41,482 nucleotides of DNA, from the NCBI GenBank assembly GCA_024641855.1, contig JAHECG010000007.1, positions 22,469 through 63,950 of the forward strand, read 5' to 3'. Positions 1-7,960 of the stretch are shown here, piece after piece. The stretch comes from Betaproteobacteria bacterium (GTDB taxonomy: Bacteria > Pseudomonadota > Gammaproteobacteria > Burkholderiales > Thiobacteraceae). Position 1 is the first letter of the stretch. Every line of letters begins with the position of its first letter. A model generated the notes under the pieces. That model ran no database searches. It saw only the letters and a program-made list of their open reading frames with translations, and had not been told where the DNA came from. The translations under genes were made by a program, and so were the position numbers.

Positions 1-2312
1 TCATGCATCTTTTGCCGCATCTTGATCACTTCCTCACGCAAAGCCGCGGTGTTGCGCTCCCGGCAAATGATACTGTGCCGAATGCGCTCGAAGGCCGAGC
101 CGATGTTGCTATCTCCCGCCGCGAAGCGCGCGCGGGTCAAGGCTTGATGCTCCCAAACCCAGGCGCTTTCTTGTTGGTATTGTTCAAAGGCCGCCATGGA
201 ACTGACCATCAAGCCGGATGCGCCTTCTGGGCGCAGGCGCAAATCGGTTTCATACAGAAGACCCGCCGACGTTAGGGTAGTCAGCCAGCTATTCAGGCGT
301 TGCGCGAGCCGAGCATAGGTTTCCGCTGCATCGGGATGGGGGTCGTCGTAGAGAAAAACGATGTCCAAGTCGGATGCGTAACCCAACTCCTTTCCGCCCA
401 ACTTGCCGTAACCGATGATGGCGAACTGTGGCGTCTCGCAATGCTTGCGCAGGAGGGAATCCCACGCTAAACGCAGCACTTCCGCTAACACGCATTCGGC
501 AAGTGCGCTGAGTTCATCGCTGAGTTTTTCGATCGTCAACACGCCTTCCAAGTCTTGCGCTAATAGATGGAAAGTTTGTGCATGCTTGAAGTGGCGCAAG
601 ATATCCATCTGGCGCTCGGTATCAGGAAAGTCGTCTAAGTCTTGGCGCAGTTTCTGTGCCAGCAGCGGCCAGTCGCGGTGCTCCATCAGGGCGAGCGTAT
701 CCAGTAATTCATCGATCAAAATCGGATGCTGCGTCAGGTAGTCTGCGGCCCAAGCGCTGGCAGCGCAAACGCGTACCACGTGTGTCAGGGTGTCGGGGTA
801 TTCCGTCAACAGTGCGAGATACGACCCGCGTCGCGCGATGGTTTCGATTAAGGCAATCATGCGCGACAGTGTTTCATTGGCTTGGCTATGTAGTGCAGCG
901 GCTTCGATGATGCGCGGCATCAGCAGGTCGAGGCGCGCCTGGCTGGCGGCTGGTAGATTGCGGTAGCGTTGACTGAGTTTAAATCGCATCAGAAGCTCGG
1001 CCGCAGCGGCCGGGTCGGAATAGCCGAGTGGCGCCAAGGTGGTAGTGGCATCCTCATGATGGAACCAAGGAGAGGCGTGATTGACGGGCTGCTCTTCGGT
1101 CGAGAAAATTTTTCCGAAATGCATATCCACCATGGCACGCACCGCATCGAGCGTGCTGTTTAAAGTTGCCCAATCCGCCATCCCCATGGCTTGCGCAATC
1201 AGTGCGCGATCCGCGTCGGATTCTGGGAGGGTTTGGGTCTGGGCGTCATCCAAATATTGCAGGCGATGCTCCAAATTGCGCAGCAGCGTATAAGCGCGTT
1301 GTAATTGCGCGACGGTCTCTGACGGCAAGAGCTTGCGACGACCGATCAGATCCAGTGTGGCACGCGTCGGGCGCAACTGTAGCGCAGCTTCTTTGCCCCC
1401 ACGAATCAATTGAAAAACTTGCGCGATGAATTCGATTTCGCGAATACCGCCAGGGCCAATCTTGATGTTATCTGCGAGATCGCGGCGTGCAACTTCGCGG
1501 CGGATTTGCGCGTGCAGATCGCGCATCGAAGCAAACGCGCCATAGTCGAGATATTTGCGGTAGACGAAGGGGCGGGCGAGTTGATCCAGGCCTGTTGCGT
1601 CACCGCTTAAGACGCGTGCTTTGATCCAGGCGTAACGTTCCCACTCACGGCCCTGGGTGATGAAGTACTCTTCCAACATGGCAAAGCTCGATACCACAGG
1701 GCCACTGTCGCCATAAGGCCGTAGCCGCAAATCGACGCGAAACACATAGCCATCGGCGGTCAATTCGGAGATGGTGCGGGTGAGTTTTTGCGCCAGTTTG
1801 GTGAAGTATTCATGGTTGGATAACTTGCCGGCCTGACCCTCTTCCGGATAAATGTAGATCAGGTCGATATCTGATGAGACGTTCAGTTCATTGCCGCCGA
1901 GCTTGCCCATGCCGATGACGATCAATTCCTGAGGCTTGCCGGACTCTTCGCCCATGGGCGTGCCATGGTCATCCTGCTGCCACCGGCTCAAATGGCGCAG
2001 CGCCTCTTGTAAGGCCAATTCCGCGAATTGACTAATGCAGGTCATCACCTCGACCAGGTCGCCGAGGCCGGATAAATCACGCACCATTAAGCGCAAAGCG
2101 ATGTGTTTTTTCAGTGAGCGCAAAGCCCGTTTCAAATCCGCCTCGTCTTGAATGGGAAGTGCGGCAAGAAAATCCTGCATCTCCGTGCGCAGAAAAGGCT
2201 GCTCCAAGTCGGCGCGCAAGGCATCGCGCAACGCCGGTTCGGCAGCGATCAGACGTTGGCCGTAGCGGGTAAAACGTAGAGCGTTATCGATGCGTTCATC
2301 GGGTGAGGGCAT
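1..2312 (-). CDS. glnE: Glutamine synthetase adenylyltransferase / adenylyl-removing enzyme, C-terminus cut by window start
   Basis: This bifunctional enzyme attaches AMP to, and removes it from, glutamine synthetase in response to nitrogen status signalled through PII. 770 residues are visible from the ATG at 2312, and the reading frame stays open to the window edge. The last part of the protein, roughly 100-150 residues judging from the family length, lies outside. Two nucleotidyltransferase domains can be read. The N-terminal one has GMGKLGGNELNVSSDIDLIY near residue 135; the C-terminal one has GYGKLGGKELGYASDLDIVF near residue 632. Each carries the G-K-L-G-G then D-x-D metal-binding signature. 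Between them lies the conserved GPGGIREIEFIAQ stretch. I checked the frame at 2312, 1439 and 419 and it is intact, so there is no frameshift. The gene diverges from acs across 83 bp. Identification is secure. Confidence 0.95.
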   Translation of the reverse strand, partial: MPSPDERIDNALRFTRYGQRLIAAEPALRDALRADLEQPFLRTEMQDFLAALPIQDEADLKRALRSLKKHIALRLMVRDLSGLGDLVEVMTCISQFAELALQEALRHLSRWQQDDHGTPMGEESGKPQELIVIGMGKLGGNELNVSSDIDLIYIYPEEGQAGKLSNHEYFTKLAQKLTRTISELTADGYVFRVDLRLRPYGDSGPVVSSFAMLEEYFITQGREWERYAWIKARVLSGDATGLDQLARPFVYRKYLDYGAFASMRDLHAQIRREVARRDLADNIKIGPGGIREIEFIAQVFQLIRGGKEAALQLRPTRATLDLIGRRKLLPSETVAQLQRAYTLLRNLEHRLQYLDDAQTQTLPESDADRALIAQAMGMADWATLNSTLDAVRAMVDMHFGKIFSTEEQPVNHASPWFHHEDATTTLAPLGYSDPAAAAELLMRFKLSQRYRNLPAASQARLDLLMPRIIEAAALHSQANETLSRMIALIETIARRGSYLALLTEYPDTLTHVVRVCAASAWAADYLTQHPILIDELLDTLALMEHRDWPLLAQKLRQDLDDFPDTERQMDILRHFKHAQTFHLLAQDLEGVLTIEKLSDELSALAECVLAEVLRLAWDSLLRKHCETPQFAIIGYGKLGGKELGYASDLDIVFLYDDPHPDAAETYARLAQRLNSWLTTLTSAGLLYETDLRLRPEGASGLMVSSMAAFEQYQQESAWVWEHQALTRARFAAGDSNIGSAFERIRHSIICRERNTAALREEVIKMRQKMH

Positions 2313-2395
2313 TGGTGTTGGGCATCTTTTGGTAAGATAATAGGAAATCTTATTCTAAGCGCTTTAGGCGAGAACCAAAACCTCTGGAGACTCTG

Positions 2396-4360
2396 ATGGC
2401 TAATATCGAATCGATCCTGACTGAAACCCGCGTATTTCCTCCCAGCGAGTCATTCAAGCAACAAGCCAATGTTTCCGGCATGCAAGCGTATCAAGCGCTA
2501 TGCCAAGAGGCCGCGCAAGATTACACCGGCTTTTGGGCTAAGCGTGCGCGCAGCATGATCCAGTGGCACAAGCCGTTTACGCAAACCTTGGACGAGAGTG
2601 CGGCACCGTTTTATAAATGGTTTCACGATGGCGAGTTGAATGTTTCGGCCAATTGCCTGGATAAGCATCTGCAAACCCAGCCGAATAAAACGGCGATTAT
2701 TTTTGAAGCGGATGATGGTCAAGTCACCACGGTTAGTTATCAAGACTTGTATCAACGCGTGTGCCAATTTTCCAATGGTTTGAAGTCGCTTGGGGTGCAA
2801 AATGGCGATCGCGTCATTGTGTATATGCCGATGAGTGTTGAAGCTGTCGTGGCGATGCAAGCTTGCGCCCGCATTGGCGCGATTCATTCCGTGGTGTTTG
2901 GCGGATTCTCCGCCAAGAGCTTGCAGGAGCGCATCGTTGATGCCGGGGCCAAAGTGGTGATCACGGCGGATGAAGGTTTGCGTGGCGGCAAGAGCGTGCA
3001 CCTGAAGGCTGCGGTGGACGAAGCCATTGCCATGGGCGACTGCACTAGCTTGGAAAGAGTGGTGGTCTACAAACGCACCGGCAATCCGGTTCAGTGGCAG
3101 GCGCGCGATGTGTGGTGGAACGATCTGGTACAAGGTCAGCCCGATAGCTGTGAGCCGGCATGGGTGAATGCCGAGCATCCCTTGTTCATCCTCTATACCT
3201 CCGGCTCAACCGGCAAACCCAAAGGGGTGCAACATTCCAGCGCCGGTTATTTATTGGGCGCGATGTTATCCATGCAATGGGTGTTCGACTACAAGCCGAA
3301 TGATGTCTACTGGTGCACCGCTGATGTGGGTTGGATTACCGGTCATACTTATGTCGCTTACGGCCCCTTGGCGATGGGCGCGACGATGCTGATGTTTGAA
3401 GGCATCCCCACTTACCCGCATTCTGGCCGATTCTGGGAATTGATCCAAAAGCATAACGTGACGACTTTCTATACCGCCCCGACCGCGATTCGCTCCTTGA
3501 TCAAACTCGGCGCCGATTTGCCGAAACAATACGATCTATCTTCGTTGCGCCTGCTGGGCACCGTGGGAGAGCCAATCAATCCTGAGGCTTGGATGTGGTA
3601 TCACGAAGTGGTTGGCCAGCAACGCTGCCCGATTGTCGATACCTGGTGGCAAACCGAAACTGGCTGCAACATGATTGCCCCGCTACCGGGGGCAGTGCCA
3701 ACCAAGCCCGGTTCCTGCACCTTGCCTTTGCCGGGGATTCAAGCCGCGATTGTCGATGAACAAGGTGGCCCGGTGGAAAAAGGTCAGGGTGGTTTCTTAG
3801 TGATTCAGCGTCCCTTTCCGTCGCAGTTGCGCACCTTATGGGGTGATCCGGAACGCTTCAAGAAAACCTATTTCCCACCAGAGCTAGGCGGCAAAGTTTA
3901 CCTGGCCGGTGATTCCTCGCATCGCGATGCCGATGGTTATTTCTGGATCATGGGACGCATCGACGACGTACTGAATGTTTCAGGTCATCGTTTGGGTACC
4001 ATGGAAGTGGAATCTGCGCTGGTCGCTAATCCTTTAGTGGCCGAGGCCGCTGTGGTGGGTAAGCCGCACGAGATCAAAGGCGAGGCCATTGTCGCGTTCG
4101 TGGTACTGAAGGGCGCGCGTCCCGAAGGCGATGCCGCGAAAAAAATTGTCGCCGAGTTACGCGAATGGGTGGGTAAAGAAATCGGACCCATCGCCAAGCC
4201 GGACGAAATTCGCTTTGGCGATAATCTACCGAAGACACGCTCCGGCAAAATCATGCGACGTTTGTTGCGTGTGATCGCCAGGGGTGAGGAGATTACGCAG
4301 GATGTATCGACCTTAGAAAATCCCGCGATCTTGGAGCAGTTGAAGCAGTCGGTGTGTTGA
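2396..4360 (+). CDS. acs: Acetyl-coenzyme A synthetase (AMP-forming)
   Basis: Activates acetate to acetyl-CoA through an acetyl-AMP intermediate in the cytoplasm, feeding acetate into central metabolism. The 654-residue product has the usual length of Acs. It carries the AMP-binding signature [12 protein letters not shown] at about residues 266-277, the WWQTETG motif, the hinge region with [14 protein letters not shown], and the C-terminal [14 protein letters not shown] motif. In Acs the lysine of this last motif (about residue 618) is the catalytic and acetylation-controlled residue, so the enzyme is probably subject to Pat/CobB-type regulation; no such genes are nearby. The N-terminal extension and the WW-x-D-L region are typical of Acs rather than of medium-chain acyl-CoA ligases. 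GGAG lies about ten bases before the ATG. It is transcribed alone and points towards the peroxiredoxin-like gene. Confidence 0.96.
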   Translation: MANIESILTETRVFPPSESFKQQANVSGMQAYQALCQEAAQDYTGFWAKRARSMIQWHKPFTQTLDESAAPFYKWFHDGELNVSANCLDKHLQTQPNKTAIIFEADDGQVTTVSYQDLYQRVCQFSNGLKSLGVQNGDRVIVYMPMSVEAVVAMQACARIGAIHSVVFGGFSAKSLQERIVDAGAKVVITADEGLRGGKSVHLKAAVDEAIAMGDCTSLERVVVYKRTGNPVQWQARDVWWNDLVQGQPDSCEPAWVNAEHPLFILYTSGSTGKPKGVQHSSAGYLLGAMLSMQWVFDYKPNDVYWCTADVGWITGHTYVAYGPLAMGATMLMFEGIPTYPHSGRFWELIQKHNVTTFYTAPTAIRSLIKLGADLPKQYDLSSLRLLGTVGEPINPEAWMWYHEVVGQQRCPIVDTWWQTETGCNMIAPLPGAVPTKPGSCTLPLPGIQAAIVDEQGGPVEKGQGGFLVIQRPFPSQLRTLWGDPERFKKTYFPPELGGKVYLAGDSSHRDADGYFWIMGRIDDVLNVSGHRLGTMEVESALVANPLVAEAAVVGKPHEIKGEAIVAFVVLKGARPEGDAAKKIVAELREWVGKEIGPIAKPDEIRFGDNLPKTRSGKIMRRLLRVIARGEEITQDVSTLENPAILEQLKQSVC

Positions 4361-4438
4361 GGGAATTAGCTGGCTGAGCGATTAGCGAACCGTATGTGCC
4401 CGCTGACGGGTGCGGACAATCGCATCGGTACTTCGGGA

Positions 4439-5101
4439 TCAGCATTTTTCATCCGGTAGCAATAAATCTAGCTGCTCAAGAATGTCCGCTGGCTCCATGC
4501 GTTGAGTATAGTCAGCGTTTATGTGGGTTGCTGCAATCACACCATCTTTCCGAATAATGAACGTAGCTGGCACAGGAAGTGTCCAGCTCTCTTCACCATT
4601 TAATATATTTAGATATATGTTGAGGCTCTTGTAGATAGCCCGATACTTCTCGGGAAGCTCGAAAACCAAACCAAATTCGGCGGCGGCCTTATTGCCAAGA
4701 TCGGTTAATAAGGTCAATTTAATTTCATTCTTCGTAACAACATCCTCAGAGAATTTGTATAGCTCCGGTGTTACCGAAATTAATAGAGCGCCTTTCGCTT
4801 TAATGCGGTCTTCAATTTGAGCAAGTGCCTTTAATTCCAGATTGCAATAGGGGCACCAAGTGCCGCGAAAAAAGCTAAGCACGATATGATGTTTTTTTAA
4901 TAAATCCGCCAAATAAACGGGCTGGAGGTTTTTGTCGCGGAATGAAACATTAGGTGCCTTGGCACCTGCTTTGATGGCTTTCTCCTCCAGGTAGCTCGAA
5001 AATAAAATTTTATTTTCTACGATTAACTGTTTGCTAACTTCCGGCGGTAGCGAATTGAGTATTTCTTCGTGAAGCCGTTTTAGCTCTTTGTTGAGGGACA
5101 T
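4439..5101 (-). CDS. Peroxiredoxin-like AhpC/TSA family protein
   Basis: A 220-residue thioredoxin-fold protein of the AhpC/TSA (redoxin) superfamily, probably reducing peroxides with thiol equivalents in the cytoplasm. Residues 1-45 form a helical extension. The core begins near residue 50, and the active-site segment SFFRGTWCPYCNLEL puts a CPYC motif at Cys83/Cys86. This FRGTWCPYC form belongs to the PRX-like subgroup often called peroxiredoxin-like 2, not to classical AhpC. There is no signal peptide. Base composition is strikingly AT-rich: 60-base samples give about 32-42% GC, against above 60% in part of acs, which suggests relatively recent acquisition. The gene ends 78 bp from the convergent acs. 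Its upstream region contains two inverted repeats. The physiological substrate cannot be read from sequence. Confidence 0.82.
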   Translation of the reverse strand: MSLNKELKRLHEEILNSLPPEVSKQLIVENKILFSSYLEEKAIKAGAKAPNVSFRDKNLQPVYLADLLKKHHIVLSFFRGTWCPYCNLELKALAQIEDRIKAKGALLISVTPELYKFSEDVVTKNEIKLTLLTDLGNKAAAEFGLVFELPEKYRAIYKSLNIYLNILNGEESWTLPVPATFIIRKDGVIAATHINADYTQRMEPADILEQLDLLLPDEKC

Positions 5102-5214
5102 GGATTTCCTAAATCTTAAAGTCGTTACCTAATGGCGCTGTGAATATTGTCGTTCCTCAAAAGGCCATTGTAGGTTCAAGTTTGGTGCATAAAAGTCAAC
5201 AGGGAGGGAGCCAT

Positions 5215-5228
5215 TAACTTTTAAGTTA
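5215..5228. repeat. Short inverted repeat upstream of the peroxiredoxin-like gene
   Basis: TAACTT and AAGTTA face each other across two T residues. It could be a regulator-binding site for either divergent gene. In AT-rich DNA such a short palindrome may arise by chance. Confidence 0.3.
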
Positions 5229-5294
5229 TGCCGAATGGATCGGAGTGCGCAAAGATTATGCACTTGTTTTGGGCGATTATCCATAATGGAAGCG

Positions 5295-5320
5295 CACCTT
5301 TAAACCATGTTTTAAAGGTG
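5295..5320. repeat. Perfect 10-bp inverted repeat with 6-base loop
   Basis: CACCTTTAAA (5295-5304) is mirrored exactly by TTTAAAGGTG (5311-5320). No T-tract follows on either strand, so it does not look like a rho-independent terminator. Its place between divergent genes, about 190 bp from the peroxiredoxin start and about 60 bp before the ECF promoter motif, suits an operator. Confidence 0.5.
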
Positions 5321-5380
5321 GTTATTAGGTGCCCTGACATGATTGATCACGTAGCGGCATAGCGCGGCTCGCAATCAATG

Positions 5381-5410
5381 GGGAATATAGAGACCCCTTG
5401 GTCTGTTATA
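5381..5410 (+). promoter_or_regulatory. Proposed ECF-type promoter of the sigma factor gene (autoregulation)
   Basis: GGGAATA (5381-5387), then a 17-base spacer, then GTTATA (5405-5410), followed by the ATG at 5433. The same pair of elements with a 16-base spacer lies ahead of the superoxide-reductase cassette at 8487-8459 on the other strand. A GGAA-type -35 with GTT-containing -10 elements is typical of ECF sigma promoters. Assignment to this sigma factor is inference. Confidence 0.55.
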
Positions 5411-5432
5411 GTTATTGAACCCCGGAATATTT

Positions 5433-5990
5433 ATGGCAAATAAAAAAGATAGGCAACGCTTCGAGCGTCTCATGTTGGTGCATCACGATGCGGCCTACAA
5501 TTTGGCTTTGTGGTTGTTGCGAGATGCTGCTGATGCAGAAGATATTGTGCAGACAGCCTATATGAAAGCTTTCGATCATTTTTCTTCGTTTCACGGGGGA
5601 AATTCTGCGGGTTGGATGCTGACGATTGTGCGCAATACGGCTTATAACTTACTTCAAACCAAGAAACGCAACAGTAACCTGGTTAATTTTGACGAGGCTT
5701 TACACAGCGGGGACGAACTCTGCCAGTTTTCATTTGGTTCCATGAATCCGGAAGATACGTACAGCGCCATGATGACGGGCGCGCAGATCATGGATGCTAT
5801 CGAGCGTTTGCCGGTGGAATTTCGTGAGGTGTTTTTTTTGCGTGAGATCGAAGGGTATTCCTACCAGGAAATTGCCGAGACTACGCAGGTACCAAAGGGT
5901 ACCGTCATGTCACGCCTTTCCCGCGCACGCGCGCAATTACAAAAGCTATTAGTTGAGAAAAACAGAAGGAAGCAAGCTAATGTCTTGTGA
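5433..5990 (+). CDS. ECF (extracytoplasmic function) RNA polymerase sigma factor, RpoE/SigW type
   Basis: A 185-residue group 4 sigma factor. Region 2 spans about residues 10-75, with the core-binding DAADAEDIVQTAYMKAF helix and a GWMLTIVRNTAYN -10 recognition segment. Region 4 covers about 120-180, with LPVEFREVFFLREIEGYSYQEIA and the helix-turn-helix VPKGTVMSRLSRAR. There is no sigma1.1 or sigma3 domain and no C-terminal extension. I chose the ATG at 5433. The upstream TTG at 5415 would lie almost on the expected transcription start of the promoter motif at 5381-5410 and has no ribosome site. The gene overlaps the anti-sigma gene by 11 bases, so the two are translationally coupled. It probably drives its own operon and the cassette at 6785-8389; the inducing signal is unknown but plausibly oxidative or redox stress in the envelope. 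Confidence 0.93.
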   Translation: MANKKDRQRFERLMLVHHDAAYNLALWLLRDAADAEDIVQTAYMKAFDHFSSFHGGNSAGWMLTIVRNTAYNLLQTKKRNSNLVNFDEALHSGDELCQFSFGSMNPEDTYSAMMTGAQIMDAIERLPVEFREVFFLREIEGYSYQEIAETTQVPKGTVMSRLSRARAQLQKLLVEKNRRKQANVL

Positions 5991-6747
5991 AGAAATGCAG
6001 CATAAATTCGAGGCTTATCTGGATGGCGAGTTAACGTTGTCCGATCAACGTTCTTTGGAAGAACATTTAGCAGGCTGCAATCGCTGCAACACGATGTACA
6101 ACAGCTTACGAACATTGAGCGTATCGATCAAAAACATTGGTTATACCCATGCGCCAGCATCGCTGCGTCGCAATATCAAACGCGGACTGAAGGAGATTTC
6201 TGGGGAGCATGCCGATGCTTTTCATTGGTATCATCTGCTGGGCGTTGGTGGTGGAAGTGCCATTGCGACGGCGGTAGTGGTTTGGTTGGTGATGATCTCA
6301 ACGCTACCATCGGCACAGACTTCGGTAACTGATGAACTGGTTGCTGCGCATGTCCGCTCTATGATGGTCAGCCATCTTACGGATGTTGCCTCTTCAGATC
6401 AGCATACTGTCAAACCCTGGTTTAACGGAAAGCTAGATTTCGCGCCGTCGGTTCGAGATTTGCGTGATCGCGGCTATCCGCTCGTGGGTGGGCGACTCGA
6501 TTATGTGCATCAACAGCCTGTAGCCGCACTCATCTATCAGCATCGCGCCCATGTAATTAATGTTTTTATTCGGCGCGGTGATACGGTTGCACAAGCATTG
6601 CCACCACGGGCGACGCATCAACTGGGGTACAACTTAATCCGCTGGCGAGACGCCGGTTTGGATTATGCGTTAGTTTCGGATCTGAACGAGAAGGACTTGC
6701 AGGAATTGGCCGGACTGCTGGCAGGGCAGCCGGCACCAAAGTCATAG
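5980..6747 (+). CDS. Membrane-anchored zinc-finger anti-sigma factor (RsiW/COG5662 type)
   Basis: A 255-residue protein expected to sequester the sigma factor encoded just upstream. The N-terminal cytoplasmic part has the zinc-associated anti-sigma motif His29-x3-Cys33-x2-Cys36 (HLAGCNRC) plus Cys3. One membrane span follows at about residues 86-108. The C-terminal periplasmic domain (about 115-250) contains the conserved VKPWFNGKLDFAPSVRDL and GGRLDYVHQQPVAALIYQHR segments seen in many transmembrane anti-sigma proteins of proteobacteria. The ATG at 5980 has a strong AAGGAAG site; a TTG at 5953 in the same frame is unnecessary. Release of the sigma factor could follow zinc-site oxidation or proteolysis of the periplasmic domain; the sequence does not decide. 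The gene converges on the cytochrome gene with only 37 bp between them. Confidence 0.9.
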   Translation: MSCEEMQHKFEAYLDGELTLSDQRSLEEHLAGCNRCNTMYNSLRTLSVSIKNIGYTHAPASLRRNIKRGLKEISGEHADAFHWYHLLGVGGGSAIATAVVVWLVMISTLPSAQTSVTDELVAAHVRSMMVSHLTDVASSDQHTVKPWFNGKLDFAPSVRDLRDRGYPLVGGRLDYVHQQPVAALIYQHRAHVINVFIRRGDTVAQALPPRATHQLGYNLIRWRDAGLDYALVSDLNEKDLQELAGLLAGQPAPKS

Positions 6748-6784
6748 CGCTAGATAGAGTGTCTCTAGCTCTAGCAGGAGTGGC

Positions 6785-7384
6785 TTAGCGCATGGCGGTT
6801 ATAAATGCAGCCAGCGCTTCTATTTCTTTATCATCGAGATCCATGGCAATGTTGCGCATTAGCGCATTTTTATCGTTGCTACGGGTACCACTGCGAAATT
6901 CTTTTAACATCTTAACAATATAGTCCGCATGCTGCCCTGCAAGCGATGGGAATTTCAACACGGCATTGCCCTTGCCGTCTTCACCATGACAGCCACTACA
7001 GGGGCTCACCGGTTTGGCGCTATTGCCACTCAAAAAAATCTGTTTCCCCAAATCGGATGTCGGTGGTGGGGCGGAATTTTGCTTGCGCATTTGGCTTGAA
7101 AAATAAGCCGTGATATCAGGAATGTCGGCGTTGGAAATGGCTTCGACGAGAGGCGTCATGTGCATTTCTTTGCGCGCACCACTTTTGAAATCAAGTATTT
7201 GTTTAACCATATAGGCTTGACCTTGACTCGCTAGCACGGGATATTCCGGGTTCTTGCTGTTCCCGTCGCGCGTATGACAACCGCTGCAGAGTAATGTTTT
7301 GGATTTGCCGACGGCCGCATCACCATCCGCGATGGCCGTACTGCATGCCAAAATGCACAGCAAACCGCCAACTATTGTTTTCAT
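6785..7384 (-). CDS. Periplasmic dihaem cytochrome c, c4-like
   Basis: A 199-residue electron carrier with a cleavable signal peptide (about residues 1-19, ending STAIA). It has two class I cytochrome c domains, each with a haem-attachment motif: Cys33-x2-Cys36-His37 (CSGCH) and Cys129-x2-Cys132-His133 (CSGCH). Candidate distal Met ligands are Met76 and Met181, each followed by a helix ending in the typical AYFSS or AAFITAM segment. Size and layout match cytochrome c4. The start at 7384 is set by AGGAGT just upstream and by the signal peptide; a longer open frame reaches 7507 but would overlap the cupredoxin gene. It is the third gene of the superoxide-reductase cassette, so it may pass electrons between the quinol or cytochrome pool and the cupredoxin. 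Direction and partners are inference. Confidence 0.9.
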   Translation of the reverse strand: MKTIVGGLLCILACSTAIADGDAAVGKSKTLLCSGCHTRDGNSKNPEYPVLASQGQAYMVKQILDFKSGARKEMHMTPLVEAISNADIPDITAYFSSQMRKQNSAPPPTSDLGKQIFLSGNSAKPVSPCSGCHGEDGKGNAVLKFPSLAGQHADYIVKMLKEFRSGTRSNDKNALMRNIAMDLDDKEIEALAAFITAMR

Positions 7385-7433
7385 TGCTTTTACACTCCTT
7401 TGATTATTTGCTGCCGATCGGACAAGCATCCAT

Positions 7434-7877
7434 TTACTTGATGGAGATGCGACCGGCCATGCCTGCTTCGGTATGCCCTTTAATGGAGCAATGCAGGGGT
7501 GTGTCATTCAACGTCTTAATCGGCACAAACCACCATTCCGCCGTATTGCCTGGATAGACTTCAATTTCGCTAACGCTGCCTTTGACTTCAACCAGCGCCT
7601 TATGATCTGGGCCGACAATTTGCACCTTGCGTGTAAACACGGATCGCGCCAGTCCCTCAGATGAGAAATAGTGCTTTTGCTTGCTTGGATTCTGGATAAT
7701 CAGCTTATACAGTTTACCGGTCTCAAACTGGAGTACATCAGGATAAAAACGTAAGTTATCTTTTGCATTGCCTAACTGTACGGTGACTTCAATCGGCTGT
7801 TGATCCGTCAGGTCGCCAGCGGCTAAGAGGGGTAATGGGAAAAGCGCGCAAAACAGAACGAGAAATTTTCGGTTCAT
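7434..7877 (-). CDS. Exported type 1 copper (cupredoxin) protein
   Basis: A 147-residue protein with a signal peptide (residues 1-20, ending LPLLAA) and a plastocyanin-like beta fold. The likely type 1 copper ligands are His69 (KHYFSS), Cys130, His135 and Met140; the C-terminal loop is Cys-x4-His-x4-Met (HCSIKGHTEAGM), the blue-copper arrangement. The start at 7877 gives a clean signal peptide and has AGAAAGGCC upstream; the longer open frame to 7985 would overlap the superoxide-reductase gene. Sitting between the SOR-like gene and the dihaem cytochrome gene, it is well placed as a periplasmic electron shuttle. It lacks extra copper-binding domains, so it is not a multicopper oxidase. The specific partner is inferred from position only. 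Confidence 0.88.
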   Translation of the reverse strand: MNRKFLVLFCALFPLPLLAAGDLTDQQPIEVTVQLGNAKDNLRFYPDVLQFETGKLYKLIIQNPSKQKHYFSSEGLARSVFTRKVQIVGPDHKALVEVKGSVSEIEVYPGNTAEWWFVPIKTLNDTPLHCSIKGHTEAGMAGRISIK

Positions 7878-7899
7878 GGGATGGCCTTTCTGGTGAATG

Positions 7900-7951
7900 A
7901 TCAGGGCTGCGGATAAGCCGGAAATTACGCCGGATATCCGCTTGCCCTGAT
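7900..7951 (-). other. Long interrupted hairpin between SOR-like and cupredoxin genes
   Basis: Three nested complementary blocks: ATCAGGGC with GCCCTGAT (7900-7907/7944-7951), GCGGATA with TATCCGC (7909-7915/7935-7941), and CCGG with CCGG (7918-7921/7930-7933), around an 8-base loop. No U-tract follows in the operon transcript, so it resembles an mRNA-stabilising or processing stem more than a terminator. It could set different expression levels for the first gene and the next two. Confidence 0.6.
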
Positions 7952-7960
7952 GGTGATTTA

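Larger units (their letters stand above)
5102..5432. other. AT-rich intergenic region between divergent peroxiredoxin-like and ECF sigma genes
   Basis: These 331 bases lie between two divergent genes and hold no convincing coding frame. They contain a 6-bp-arm inverted repeat (5215-5228), a 10-bp-arm inverted repeat (5295-5320) and, near the right end, the proposed ECF promoter (5381-5410). Composition at the left end matches the AT-rich peroxiredoxin-like gene. Confidence 0.6.

Noticed and set aside
2498-3178. 226-residue open frame antisense to acs
   Set aside because: It lies wholly within the well-supported acs gene, and its translation has no domain pattern.
5415-5432. Upstream TTG start for the ECF sigma factor
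   Set aside because: It would lie almost at the expected transcription start of the GGGAATA/GTTATA promoter and has no ribosome site; the ATG at 5433 fits both.
6748-6784. Short hairpin (GCTAGA/TCTAGC) between the convergent anti-sigma and cytochrome genes, as a terminator
   Set aside because: Six-base arms and no T-tract on either strand; too weak to call a terminator.
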